Source: Mesorhizobium sp. CU3 (lineage in GTDB: Bacteria > Pseudomonadota > Alphaproteobacteria > Rhizobiales > Rhizobiaceae). Taken from it: DNA of 64,000 bases. The stretch's first letter is position 1, and every line of letters begins with the position of its first letter. The stretch is from positions 1-64,000 of the forward strand of contig NZ_VFWX01000010.1 of assembly GCF_006442965.1 (NCBI RefSeq), in the 5' to 3' direction. The notes under the pieces are model-generated. The model saw only the letters and a program-made list of their open reading frames with translations. It was not told where the DNA came from and did not search any database. This document shows positions 43,617 through 52,037 of the stretch, one piece after another. A program made the translations under genes and the position numbers.

Positions 43617-45119
43617 ATGCAGGGGAGTCGCATCGCCTTCGGTCCGTTCGTACTCGATCCCGATTCGGGGACGCTTCTTAAAGAGCATATCCCGATCGCT
43701 GTTGGGCATCGTGGGCTGATGCTGCTTGCCGCGCTTACGGCACGACCCGGTGATATCCTGAGCAAGGCAGAGCTGATGGATGCTGCCTGGCCGGGCACCG
43801 CCGTTGAGGAAGGCAACCTTACCGTCCAAATCGCGACACTAAGAAAGGCTCTCGGTCCGGCTGACAACGGCGGTGAATGGATCGCCACCGTGCCTCGCGT
43901 CGGCTATCGCTTCACTGGGGCTGTCGAGCCAGCGGCGAGCGGGTCTGGCAGACCGACGCCTCCGTCCGGCAAGCCGTCGATCGCGGTGCTGCCTTTTGCC
44001 AACTTGGGCGGCGATCAGGACCAGCAGTATCTCAGCGACGGCATAACCGAGGACATAATCACGGAACTGGCCAGGTTTCGCTCTCTCCTCGTCATCGCGC
44101 GCAATTCATCTTTTCAGTTTCGCCATCCGGAATTGAACATTGCCGAAGTAAAGCGCGAACTCGGGGTTCGCTACCTCGTCCAAGGCAGCGTACGAAAACT
44201 AGGTGATCGCATTCGGATCACCACACAATTGATTGACGCCGCCACCGGCACCCACCTGTGGGCCCAACGGTACGACCGGGCCACCGACGACATCTTTGCA
44301 TTGCAAGACGAGATTGCCGCTCTTATCGCCTCGATCGTCGAAGGCCAGACGGAGGCCGATTCGGCGAACCGCACCAGACGCAAGCCCCCAGCCGATTGGG
44401 ACGCATACGATTACTACCTGCAGGGGCGCGCGCATTTCCACCGATATGAATTGGACAAGTCCGAGCCTCTGTTCGTTCGGTGTGTCGAGCTCGATTCGAC
44501 ATTCGCTCAAGGCCACGCCTTCGTGGCACAGGCCCTTGTCGGCAGATTTTGGTATGACAACGACCCGCGGACGCTGCACAAGGCCTGGGACTCGGCGCGA
44601 ACGGCGCTCGCGCTCGACAGAAGCGACGGCGTCTGTCACCAGAGCATGGGGCTGGTCCTTACGCACATGCGCCAGCACAGCGATGCGGGAGCGCATTTCG
44701 AGCGAGCACGCTCGCTGAACCCGCTGGACGTGAACATCGCAGGGGATTACGCGAGCTGGCTCAACTACGGCGGACGGGCCGAGGCGGCGCTCAATGTGCT
44801 CGACAGTGCGCTGCTGCGCGACCCCTTACCTCCGATATGGTTTTGGGAGGTGAAGGGCAGCTCCCTTTTCCTGCTTGGAAGGTACTCGGAAGCAGTCGGT
44901 TCTTATCAGAAGGCCGGCGACCACTTCTTCATTCATGCGTTCCTTGCAGCGTCATACGCACATCTGGATGAGATGGAGAAGGCGCGCGCCGAAGTCGAGA
45001 AAGCGCTGACAAGGAAACATGACATGACTGTTCGATTGATTTCAGGTCTCCCGTTCGCCGACGAAGTCGCTCTCTCGCTTTTCACTTCAGGCTTCAAAAA
45101 GGCCGGCTTTCCTGCGTGA
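43617..45119 (+). CDS. Winged-helix regulator with TolB-like and TPR domains (CadC-type)
   Basis: This 500-aa protein has three parts. An OmpR/CadC-type winged helix spans about residues 5-102, with the recognition segment WPGTAVEEGNLTVQIATLRKALG and the wing GGEWIATVPRVGYRFTG. A short Pro/Gly linker follows. A TolB-like domain starts PSIAVLPFANLGGDQDQQYLSDGITEDIITELAR (about 118-151), then TPR helices run from about 245 to 480. There is no membrane helix and no cyclase catalytic domain, although such proteins are often mislabelled adenylate cyclases. The ligand and targets are unknown. It is monocistronic, divergent from bcsN and upstream of the acyltransferase. Confidence 0.9.
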   Translation: MQGSRIAFGPFVLDPDSGTLLKEHIPIAVGHRGLMLLAALTARPGDILSKAELMDAAWPGTAVEEGNLTVQIATLRKALGPADNGGEWIATVPRVGYRFTGAVEPAASGSGRPTPPSGKPSIAVLPFANLGGDQDQQYLSDGITEDIITELARFRSLLVIARNSSFQFRHPELNIAEVKRELGVRYLVQGSVRKLGDRIRITTQLIDAATGTHLWAQRYDRATDDIFALQDEIAALIASIVEGQTEADSANRTRRKPPADWDAYDYYLQGRAHFHRYELDKSEPLFVRCVELDSTFAQGHAFVAQALVGRFWYDNDPRTLHKAWDSARTALALDRSDGVCHQSMGLVLTHMRQHSDAGAHFERARSLNPLDVNIAGDYASWLNYGGRAEAALNVLDSALLRDPLPPIWFWEVKGSSLFLLGRYSEAVGSYQKAGDHFFIHAFLAASYAHLDEMEKARAEVEKALTRKHDMTVRLISGLPFADEVALSLFTSGFKKAGFPA

Positions 45120-45212
45120 AGTCCTCTTCCGGCGGCGATAGCGAGACGCGTGCAGCCGCCGCGCTGCTGGCGTCAGGCGATGGTTAACGCCGGCCCCGCA
45201 CAAGGTTTCCGT

Positions 45213-45226
45213 TTACGATAGCGTAA
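45213..45226. promoter_or_regulatory. Dyad TTACG-N4-CGTAA upstream of the acyltransferase
   Basis: TTACG (45213-45217) and CGTAA (45222-45226) form a perfect 5-bp dyad with a 4-nt centre, 67 bp upstream of the ATG at 45294 in a 174-bp gap. The binding factor is not identified. Confidence 0.35.
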
Positions 45227-45293
45227 GCTTGTTGCTGCGAGGCATTCGTCGGTCCGCTACAATTGCGGCAGTGGAATTTCCTCGAGATCGCGC

Positions 45294-46382
45294 ATGAGCA
45301 ACCCGAACCGCATGCCGTGGGTGGACACGGCCAAAGGCCTGTCCATCATCCTGGTAGTGATGATGTATTCGGCCTACAACACCGGCGAACATACGGGCGA
45401 AGTGGGGTTCATGCACTATGTCATCGGCTTCGCGACGCCCTTCCGCATGCCGGAATTCTTCCTCATCTCGGGCCTGTTCCTGTCGCAGGTGATCGACCGG
45501 CCGTGGCGCCGCTACATCGACCGCCGCGTCGTCCACTATCTCTACTTCTACGTGCTGTGGGCGATCATCTCGATCGGCTTGAAGATCGGCATTTTCAGCG
45601 GCGATCCCGCCGGCATGCTGCATGATCTCGCAATGGCTGTCGTTGAGCCCTATGGCGTCTTGTGGTTCATCTACATGCTGGCGATCTTCGGCATCGTCAT
45701 ACGCGTGCTGCGCGAGCTTCGCGTGCCACACTGGGTTGTCATCCCGCTCGCCGCCGCGCTGCAGATGTGGGCGCCGAAGCCCGACAGCTACGCTCTGGAG
45801 CAGTTTGCGGCCTATTTCGTATTCTTCTATCTCGGCTTCGTCATGGCGCCGCTGGTGTTCCGGCTCGTCGCGTGGACGCAGGACCGCTCGGCGATAGCCA
45901 TCGCCGGCCTGCTCGCCTGGGCGATCATCAACGGGCTGCTGGTCTATTCGCCCGGCTATGTGGTCGAACCGGTCGACACCAGGATGGGGCTGGCGGCATG
46001 GCCGCCGCTGCATCTGACTTTAGCCGTCGCCGGCGCGGTGGCGCTTTGCGTGCTTGGCGGCTTCCTGTCGAAATTCTCGTCCATGGAATGGCTGCGGTGG
46101 CTGGGCGAGCATTCGCTGGTGGTCTATGTCGCCTTCACCATCCCGATGTCTATCGTGCGCGGCGTTGCCCTTTCGACCGGGCTCATCACCGACACCGGGA
46201 TGCTCAGCCTTGTGGTGCTGGTGTCCTCGGTGATCAGCCCGGTGATCCTCTATTTCGTCGTCAAATGGACCGGCTTCGGCACCTTCCTGTTCGAACGCCC
46301 GGCCTGGGCGCATGTCGATGGCCCGAAGTCCCCGCAACGCGCCGACAAGACCATGTCGCGGCCGGCGCGCGAGGCCGCCTGA
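45294..46382 (+). CDS. Acyltransferase family 3 membrane protein
   Basis: This 362-aa multi-pass inner-membrane protein belongs to the acyltransferase-3/OpgC-like superfamily. About ten hydrophobic helices are visible. The N-terminal motif WVDTAKGLSIILVVMMYSAY replaces the classic His of the family with Tyr at the end of the first block. FRMPEFFLISGLFLSQ and GVLWFIYMLAIFGIV are the other typical blocks. Members O-acylate surface glycans, peptidoglycan or Nod factors. Nearby glycan genes make a surface-polymer target plausible, but the acceptor is unknown. It is convergent with the beta-propeller gene across a palindromic repeat. Confidence 0.88.
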   Translation: MSNPNRMPWVDTAKGLSIILVVMMYSAYNTGEHTGEVGFMHYVIGFATPFRMPEFFLISGLFLSQVIDRPWRRYIDRRVVHYLYFYVLWAIISIGLKIGIFSGDPAGMLHDLAMAVVEPYGVLWFIYMLAIFGIVIRVLRELRVPHWVVIPLAAALQMWAPKPDSYALEQFAAYFVFFYLGFVMAPLVFRLVAWTQDRSAIAIAGLLAWAIINGLLVYSPGYVVEPVDTRMGLAAWPPLHLTLAVAGAVALCVLGGFLSKFSSMEWLRWLGEHSLVVYVAFTIPMSIVRGVALSTGLITDTGMLSLVVLVSSVISPVILYFVVKWTGFGTFLFERPAWAHVDGPKSPQRADKTMSRPAREAA

Positions 46383-46407
46383 TCACCTTAAGGCTCTTGG
46401 TCTCTAC

Positions 46408-46451
46408 GCAATTCCGGACGGAAAACCGCCAGGCACTTTTCCTGGAATTGC
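46408..46451. repeat. Rhizobial palindromic repeat with 8-bp GCAATTCC arms
   Basis: GCAATTCC (46408-46415) and GGAATTGC (46444-46451) are perfect inverted arms. They flank the GGA..AAAACCG..CACTTTTCC core that is typical of a very common Mesorhizobium intergenic palindrome (recognised from general knowledge). It lies between the convergent acyltransferase and beta-propeller genes and may terminate both. Confidence 0.8.
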
Positions 46452-46460
46452 TCAGTCGGA

Positions 46461-47096
46461 TCATTTGCCGGCGCCAGGACGGCGCACGGCCTTGATCTTG
46501 CCGCTGCCGCCGCCACCGCAGAAGAAGCAGCCGGCGCCATCGGATTCCAGGCCCGACACGCCGGACGGCATCTCCAGTTCCTGGAGCAGGTCGCCCGTCT
46601 CGGGATCGATGCGCAAGAGATCGCCCTCGTCGTCTTCCCAGGTCGCATGCCAGAGTTCGCCGTCAACCCAGGTGACGCCGGTGACGACGCGCTTGGATTC
46701 GATGCTGCGGATCACCTTGCCCGTTTCAGGATCGATCTGATGGATTTTCTGGGCCCGGTATTCGCCGACCCAGAGCGAACCTTCGGCCCAGGCCATGCCT
46801 GAGTCGCCGCCATTGCCGGGAGCCGGAATGGTGGCGACGACTTTGCCGGTGTTGGGATCGACCTTGTGGATGCGGTCCTCGGCGATCTGGTAGAGATATT
46901 CGCCGTCGAAGGCGGTGCCGGCATGCGCGGCGACATCGATCGAGCGCACGAGCGCGCCGCTTTCCGGATCGAGCGCGTTCAGCTTGTCGTCGCTCGCGAA
47001 CCAGACATTCTTGCCGTCATAAGTGACGCCGTTGACGCGCTCGATGCCCGGAAACGGTCCGTATTCACGCAGGATCTCGGCGGCCGCTCGTTTCAT
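46461..47096 (-). CDS. Cytosolic beta-propeller protein (YncE/Vgb-like repeats)
   Basis: This 211-aa protein is built of about five similar blades. Each carries a pattern like KVDPNTGKVVATIPAPGNGGDSGMAWAEGSLWVGEY, with repeated DPETG turns and aromatic-Gly strand ends. No signal peptide is seen. Similar sheets occur in glutamine cyclotransferase-like and virginiamycin B lyase-like proteins, but no catalytic set can be claimed. The C-terminus has an unusual CFFCGGGGSGK tail with two close Cys. The start at 47096 follows GGAGAG. It lies 62 bp downstream of the helix-turn-helix regulator gene on the same strand and is probably cotranscribed with it. Confidence 0.8.
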   Translation of the reverse strand: MKRAAAEILREYGPFPGIERVNGVTYDGKNVWFASDDKLNALDPESGALVRSIDVAAHAGTAFDGEYLYQIAEDRIHKVDPNTGKVVATIPAPGNGGDSGMAWAEGSLWVGEYRAQKIHQIDPETGKVIRSIESKRVVTGVTWVDGELWHATWEDDEGDLLRIDPETGDLLQELEMPSGVSGLESDGAGCFFCGGGGSGKIKAVRRPGAGK

Positions 47097-47158
47097 TTTT
47101 CTCTCCATCAATTTCTACAAGGCGCCGAACAATCGGTTCCGCGCTTCCGGAGACATGC

Positions 47159-48379
47159 TTAGTCGCTCGGCAGCGGACCCGGGAGTAACAAGACAGTCGG
47201 GAATCCGGTGACCGGCGGCATCATCCAGCGGCGCGCCCGGCCGCGACCGACAGCCTGAACCTTTTCCTGGCTCGAAAGATCCTCCAGCGCCCGCTGCACG
47301 GTGCGCGCGCTGGCGCCGAGCGCGATCGCTAGCGCCGAGCTCGACCAGGATTCGCCGTCGGCGAGGAAAGCCAGCACCGCGCCATGCTCCTCCTCGACCG
47401 GTGGCGCCAGCACGACGACCTCACCGGCGCCGAGCGGCGTCAGCGCGAAGCCGACCGCCGTGGCGTTGATTTCCGCCACAGCGGCGAGCTCGGCGCGCAG
47501 CCGGCCCATCTCGACCCTGAGCCGCGCGCGATGCGATTCATCGGCGTGCCTGGCGCGGAAGGCGCGCTTGAGCAGCGTCTCGCGCGAGGCGTCCGACGGC
47601 CAGGCTTCGGCCAGCGTGCGCGCCAGCGCGAACAGCACCGGCCGGCTGGCCAGTGGCACCACCATGTCGGCCTTGCGCACGACATTGCGGCAAGCGTCGA
47701 CGACCAGCGTGCCGGAGGCGAACAGCGCCTCGACCTCGTCGAGCAGGAGCGGTTTTTCCGAGCCTCGCGCGATCAGCCGGCCGACCGGCGTGTTCAACAC
47801 AAGCGACGCCGCTTCGACCTCGGCCTTCAGCGCCGCAATGTCAGCCTGGTAAGCCGCAAGCGATGCCCGGCCGAAGGCCGAGCGCGCCGCCTTCGTGCGC
47901 AGGCGCCGAACCGCGATTCCCGCCGCCGCAAGCTCATGCGCGACCCGCGCCACCGGCGGCAGGGGCGCCGGATCTAGGCCGGAGAGCAGGCGTTCGGCTT
48001 CGCCCAGCCGGCCGATCAGGATCAGCCGACGCGCCTCGAGGCTGCCGGCATAGGCGGCATTGATGCGGTCGCCATGCGCTGCAAGCGTCGTGCGCGCCGA
48101 ACGCAGCGCTTTCTCCGGCCAGCCGAGGTCGCGCGAGACCAACGCGATCTCGGCCTCGGCGACGACGCAGCGGGCGCGGGCGACGGCCTCCCGCGAAGTG
48201 AAGGCACGGGCAGCGCTTTTCAAAAGCATCTTCGCCTTGGTGAAATCGCCGAGCTGCGCCATGGCGATGCCGCGCAGCGCCAGCGCCGGCGCATCCTCGC
48301 GCAGCGCGACGCGCTTCAGCGCGCCGAGCGGATCGCCCAAGGCCAGCGCGCGGCCGGCAGCGTTGATCAGCGAATCCAT
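47159..48379 (-). CDS. Helix-turn-helix regulator with TPR-like helical repeats
   Basis: This 406-aa protein begins with TPR-like helices (ALRGIAMAQLGDFTKAKMLLKSAARAF and repeats to about residue 160). It ends in a winged-helix DNA-binding region: VLAFLADGESWSSSALAIALGASARTVQRALEDLSSQEKVQAVGRGRARRW (about 340-392). The centre is helical without a recognised family. The domain order (sensor-like repeats first, HTH last) is the reverse of the TPR regulators at 43617 and 56729. It is divergent from the DUF899 gene by 124 bp and upstream of the propeller gene, so it likely controls one or both. Confidence 0.85.
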   Translation of the reverse strand: MDSLINAAGRALALGDPLGALKRVALREDAPALALRGIAMAQLGDFTKAKMLLKSAARAFTSREAVARARCVVAEAEIALVSRDLGWPEKALRSARTTLAAHGDRINAAYAGSLEARRLILIGRLGEAERLLSGLDPAPLPPVARVAHELAAAGIAVRRLRTKAARSAFGRASLAAYQADIAALKAEVEAASLVLNTPVGRLIARGSEKPLLLDEVEALFASGTLVVDACRNVVRKADMVVPLASRPVLFALARTLAEAWPSDASRETLLKRAFRARHADESHRARLRVEMGRLRAELAAVAEINATAVGFALTPLGAGEVVVLAPPVEEEHGAVLAFLADGESWSSSALAIALGASARTVQRALEDLSSQEKVQAVGRGRARRWMMPPVTGFPTVLLLPGPLPSD

Positions 48380-48503
48380 GCGGCTCCGGTTTTCGCACCC
48401 GTCGAGAAAAATCCCGTCACAGTTGTAACTCCCGCCACGGCGCCATCCGGCCCTAGCTTAGTCCTTGTCACCCCCAACCAAACCCAAGAACGGGACAAGA
48501 GCA

Positions 48504-49253
48504 ATGACCCAGCAGATGAAGACACCGCCGATCGTTTCGCAGGAGGCCTGGGAAGGCGCCTATGAAGAAATGCTCGTCAAGGAAAAGGCGCTGACCCGCG
48601 CCCGCGACGCGCTGGCCGCCGAACGCCGCCGCATGCCTTGGCTGCTGGTCGAGAAGGACTATGTATTCGAAGGTCCGAACGGCAAGGCGAGCCTCGCCGA
48701 CCTGTTCGAGGGCCGCCGCCAGCTGGTGATCTACCGCGCGTTCTTCGAACCGGGCGTCTATGGCTGGCCGGGGCATGCTTGCCGCGGCTGCTCGCTCGGC
48801 GCCGACATGGTCGGCAACCTCGCTCATCTCAACGCCCGCGACACCACGCTGGCCTACGCCTCGCGCGCACCGCAGGCCGACATCGGCCGGGTTAAGGAGC
48901 GGATGGACTGGAAGATGCCCTGGTACACCATCACCGACAGCTGGGATAAGGATTTCGGCGTCGACGAATGGCACGGCCACAACGTCTTCATCCGCGACGG
49001 CAACCGCATCTTCCGCACCTATTTCGTCAACAATCGTGGCGACGAAGCGTTCGGCACCGTCTGGAGCTATCTCGACGTCACCCCGCTAGGCCGCCAGGAG
49101 GTGTGGGAGGATTCGCCGCAAGGCTATCCGCAGACCCAGACCTACAAGTGGTGGAACTGGCACAACAATTACGAAGAAGGCGCCGCCCCCGACCAGCGCT
49201 GGGTCGAGGTCTCGGATGCCGGCGAAGCGGCGTTCCGCAACAAGGACGCCTGA
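48504..49253 (+). CDS. DUF899 family thioredoxin-like protein
   Basis: This 249-aa protein matches DUF899, a thioredoxin-fold family. FEGRRQLVIYRAFFEPGVYGWPGHACRGCSLGADMVGNLAHLNARDTTLAYASRAP in pattern spans about residues 68-123. The CRGCS motif sits where redox Cys occur (family usually CxGCS). A second block, WYTITDSWDKDFGVDEWHGHNVFIRDG, follows, and the aromatic tail TYKWWNWHNNYEEG is family-typical. The role is unknown; a redox or detoxification function is inferred. The start at 48504 follows GGGACAAGAG. A strong hairpin follows the gene at 49266-49292. Confidence 0.88.
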   Translation: MTQQMKTPPIVSQEAWEGAYEEMLVKEKALTRARDALAAERRRMPWLLVEKDYVFEGPNGKASLADLFEGRRQLVIYRAFFEPGVYGWPGHACRGCSLGADMVGNLAHLNARDTTLAYASRAPQADIGRVKERMDWKMPWYTITDSWDKDFGVDEWHGHNVFIRDGNRIFRTYFVNNRGDEAFGTVWSYLDVTPLGRQEVWEDSPQGYPQTQTYKWWNWHNNYEEGAAPDQRWVEVSDAGEAAFRNKDA

Positions 49254-49265
49254 GCGAGAGGCGGC

Positions 49266-49292
49266 TTTGGCGGCGCAGGTAGCGCCGCCAAA
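49266..49292 (+). terminator. Strong 11-bp hairpin after the DUF899 gene
   Basis: TTTGGCGGCGC (49266-49276) and GCGCCGCCAAA (49282-49292) pair perfectly around AGGTA. There is no U-tract after the stem on the plus strand. It may stop or attenuate transcription before the 78-aa membrane gene, or stabilise the DUF899 message 3' end. Confidence 0.55.
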
Positions 49293-49333
49293 ACCGAGTT
49301 CTTCAACGCGGCAACTTCAAAAAGGTCGAAGAG

Positions 49334-49570
49334 ATGAGCATCGACAACCCTGCCCCTCGCCTGAGCGGCTTCGGCCTCGCCGACTGGCTCTGCCTCGCGG
49401 CAGCGCCGACTTTTGCGATGATGGCGCTTCTGACGGCGGCTTATGGTCAGGACATGACGTGCATGTCCGGCGCCGGCGCCTCGATGCTGAGCGGCATGGT
49501 GCCTATGTATCTCTTGATGGCGGCATTTCATCTGGCGCCGTGGCTAAGGGTGGTGGCGAGGCGGGCTTGA
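49334..49570 (+). CDS. Small membrane protein of unknown function
   Basis: This 78-aa protein has two hydrophobic helices, about residues 15-37 (ADWLCLAAAPTFAMMALLTAAY) and 50-68 (MLSGMVPMYLLMAAFHLAPWL), joined by a short loop with a Cys. No family is assigned with certainty. It is preceded by AAGAG and lies 80 bp after the DUF899 gene on the same strand, beyond a strong hairpin. Coding is supported by the amphipathic pattern and length, but it remains hypothetical. Confidence 0.65.
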   Translation: MSIDNPAPRLSGFGLADWLCLAAAPTFAMMALLTAAYGQDMTCMSGAGASMLSGMVPMYLLMAAFHLAPWLRVVARRA

Positions 49571-49647
49571 GCCGCTCCTTCAAACCTGGACCAATGCCGG
49601 CTGAGCGCTAGAGGCGGTCATTTGTCTCCGTGGCCTATTGGTCTCGG

Positions 49648-51051
49648 TCAGACGAATGGCGCCTTCACGGCGTCGAGCGTTTCCCGGCCGGCCTGCTCCC
49701 ATGTGCGCGGCACAAATTCCGACGCTCTGGCCTCGTAAGGCGCTCGCGCCTGCGAATCCGTCATCCATTGGCGCATGGAGCTCTCCCAACCGTCGACGTC
49801 GTGCGGATCGAGGCAGAGCCCAAACGATCCGACCACTTCGGCGATCGCGCCGCCGGTCGAAGCGATCAGCGCCTTGCCGTAGGCCAGCGCCTCGACCGGC
49901 GGCAAGCCGTAGCCTTCGTAGAGCGAGGGGTAAACGCAGAACGCGCTGTTTCCATAGAGAGCGGTGAGCGTGGCGTCGTCTACATTGTCGAGGTGAATGA
50001 GACTCCCGCCATATTCGGGGTGGCCATGCAGCTTCTCCAGCACCCCGTCGACCAGCCAGCCGCTGCGTCCGGCAAAGACAAGCTGAAAATCGCTACGCTT
50101 CACCGTCCCATCCTCAGCGAGGCGTCGCCACACCTCCATCAGCAGCGCATGGTTCTTGCGCGGCTCAATGGTTGAAACGAACAGGATGTAGCGGCCGGCC
50201 TTAAGCTTGTCCGGCAGATCGGCGTTCGTTTGCGATTTGCGGACCACATCGCAACCAAGGGGCACATGCTTCAACTGCGGCAGGCGAATGCCGCGCCCGG
50301 CGGCGTATTCCTCGACATCGGCACTCACTCGTTTTGACGTCAGGATGAAGCGGTCGGCCAGCCGCAGCGCCAGGTCGACATAGTCGGCGAACCGCTTGAC
50401 GTCATGCGGCTTGTACCAGTCGGGAAACTGGATCGGGATGATGTCGTTGAGCAGAACGACCACCTGCGCCCCAGCGGCGCGGCTCTCCCTGGAAATGATT
50501 TCAATGTCCGTGTGCTGCCAGTCATTGTTCATCAGCAGGATGCGGTCGTCGTTCGACAGCTGAAATTCATCGCCTGCTATCGTCCTCAGCGGCACGATCT
50601 GGACACGCGAGCCATCGCCGCGCGCAATCAGTCGCCGCTCCGCGGGTTTCATCAAGCGGTTCTCGATCCGGTCCAGCAATGGCATAGAAATCCTGTGCGG
50701 ATTGCGCCGGCGCAAAGCCCCGATCTCCGAAATCAGAATCCTGCGCGGTTTTATGATCGCCATCAGCATTTGCCGCGCCCGGTTCGGCCAACGGTCATAG
50801 AACCTCGTTTTGATGCGGGCGGGGTCCGGGTAGAAACTCATGTCGCAAGAAATGCTTCCGGCGACGATTTCAGCGGCAATCTCCGGAGGAACTTGCCTCA
50901 GAACCCGCTTGACCGGATCAAAAACCGTGAAACTTACTTCAGACGCCGGCAGAGCTTCCGCCACGGCCCCGTAACGCCGTTGAACCCTCACCAGGCCGAC
51001 CGGCGGTCCCAGCCAGCGCACCATGCTCGAAAGATCTATGACCAGTCGCAT
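49648..51051 (-). CDS. Glycosyltransferase family 4 (group 1)
   Basis: This 467-aa retaining glycosyltransferase has two Rossmann-like domains. The C-terminal GT4 signature is clear: FVSTIEPRKNHALLMEVWRRL (about residue 290-310) and YPSLYEGYGLPPVEALAYGKALIAS (about 391-415), which holds the E-x7-E nucleotide-sugar motif. The N-terminal half is unusual, opening MRLVIDLSSMVRWLGPPVGLVRVQRRYG, a pattern seen in glycosyltransferases that assemble rhizobial surface polysaccharides. It is the last gene of a three-gene minus-strand unit. The sugar and acceptor are unknown. Confidence 0.92.
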   Translation of the reverse strand: MRLVIDLSSMVRWLGPPVGLVRVQRRYGAVAEALPASEVSFTVFDPVKRVLRQVPPEIAAEIVAGSISCDMSFYPDPARIKTRFYDRWPNRARQMLMAIIKPRRILISEIGALRRRNPHRISMPLLDRIENRLMKPAERRLIARGDGSRVQIVPLRTIAGDEFQLSNDDRILLMNNDWQHTDIEIISRESRAAGAQVVVLLNDIIPIQFPDWYKPHDVKRFADYVDLALRLADRFILTSKRVSADVEEYAAGRGIRLPQLKHVPLGCDVVRKSQTNADLPDKLKAGRYILFVSTIEPRKNHALLMEVWRRLAEDGTVKRSDFQLVFAGRSGWLVDGVLEKLHGHPEYGGSLIHLDNVDDATLTALYGNSAFCVYPSLYEGYGLPPVEALAYGKALIASTGGAIAEVVGSFGLCLDPHDVDGWESSMRQWMTDSQARAPYEARASEFVPRTWEQAGRETLDAVKAPFV

Positions 51052-51056
51052 CAGGC

Positions 51057-52037
51057 CTACTTTCTTCCTGCTCGATCAACACGGCGATCGGACAGCTTGG
51101 TGGCCAACCTATGCCAGGCCAGCCGTGATCCGAGCGCAAAGGTCTTAAGGGGCGGCGCGCCGGTCATCCCGAGGGAGAGCACCCTGCGCGTGAGGGCAGC
51201 GGAGATGCCTGGGGTTCGCAGCAACAATTCGATATCGCGGCACTCATCGCCGTCGATGCCATGTCCCTGACCGGCACGCCACAGCAGAAAGGATTTGATC
51301 GCATCCTCGGCCGGGCCATCCGCGTCGAACGGCTCGGAGCGAAGACGACGCAGCGCGGCCGCTTGCCTGACGAGAGCGGCTGCGGCTTTTTGCCGATTGC
51401 GCTTTGTCTTCGACGTCTGAGCCGAATGGGTGCGCAGCCTGACGAGCTTTTCTGCCATGTTGGCCAGTTGCCCAATTTCGGAAAGCCGCGTCCACAGGTC
51501 GTAGTCCTCGGCATAGGTGAAGGCGCGCCGATAGCCGCCGACGCGGCGCGCGGGCGCGGCGCGAAACATGGTCGTAGGATGAAGCATTGGATTGTGCTTC
51601 AGCAGCGCATCGCGGATCTGCCCGCCTTCCAGGGGAACCTCGATCGTTCCCGTCTCCCTGTCGTTGCTGTCGATGCTCGTTCCCGCGCTGCCCAGAAGCA
51701 GCAATTCCTGGTTTGTGCTAAATCGCTCTACCTGCAACCGCAATCGGTTGGGCATGGAGACGTCGTCGCAATCCATGCGCGCAAGCAACGGCGCCTCGGC
51801 GAGAGAAATCCCCGCGTTGAGTGCGTCGACGATGCCGCTTCCCGGGTTTGTGACGATCTTCAACCTGCCGTCATGCTCGCCGATCCGCCTCGCGATGGCG
51901 ACGCTGCCGTCCGACGACCCGTCATCGACGACGATGATTTCGATGTCGGCAAGGTCCTGATTCATCATACTTTGCAGGGCATCCGCGACATAATCCTCGC
52001 CGTTTTTCATCGGCATGATGACACTCACTGTCGGCAA
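51057..52037 (-). CDS. Glycosyltransferase family 2
   Basis: This 326-aa protein has an inverting GT-A domain in residues 1-230: VSVIMPMKNGEDYVADAL at the N-terminus, IEIIVVDDGSSDGS (first Asp pair) and ARMDCDDVSMPNRLRLQ (metal-binding DxD, near residue 90). The C-terminal part is helical and variable. No membrane helices are seen, so it is probably cytosolic or peripheral. It overlaps the upstream unknown gene by 13 nt and precedes the GT4 gene by 5 nt, so all three are one operon. Confidence 0.93.
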   Translation of the reverse strand: MPTVSVIMPMKNGEDYVADALQSMMNQDLADIEIIVVDDGSSDGSVAIARRIGEHDGRLKIVTNPGSGIVDALNAGISLAEAPLLARMDCDDVSMPNRLRLQVERFSTNQELLLLGSAGTSIDSNDRETGTIEVPLEGGQIRDALLKHNPMLHPTTMFRAAPARRVGGYRRAFTYAEDYDLWTRLSEIGQLANMAEKLVRLRTHSAQTSKTKRNRQKAAAALVRQAAALRRLRSEPFDADGPAEDAIKSFLLWRAGQGHGIDGDECRDIELLLRTPGISAALTRRVLSLGMTGAPPLKTFALGSRLAWHRLATKLSDRRVDRAGRK

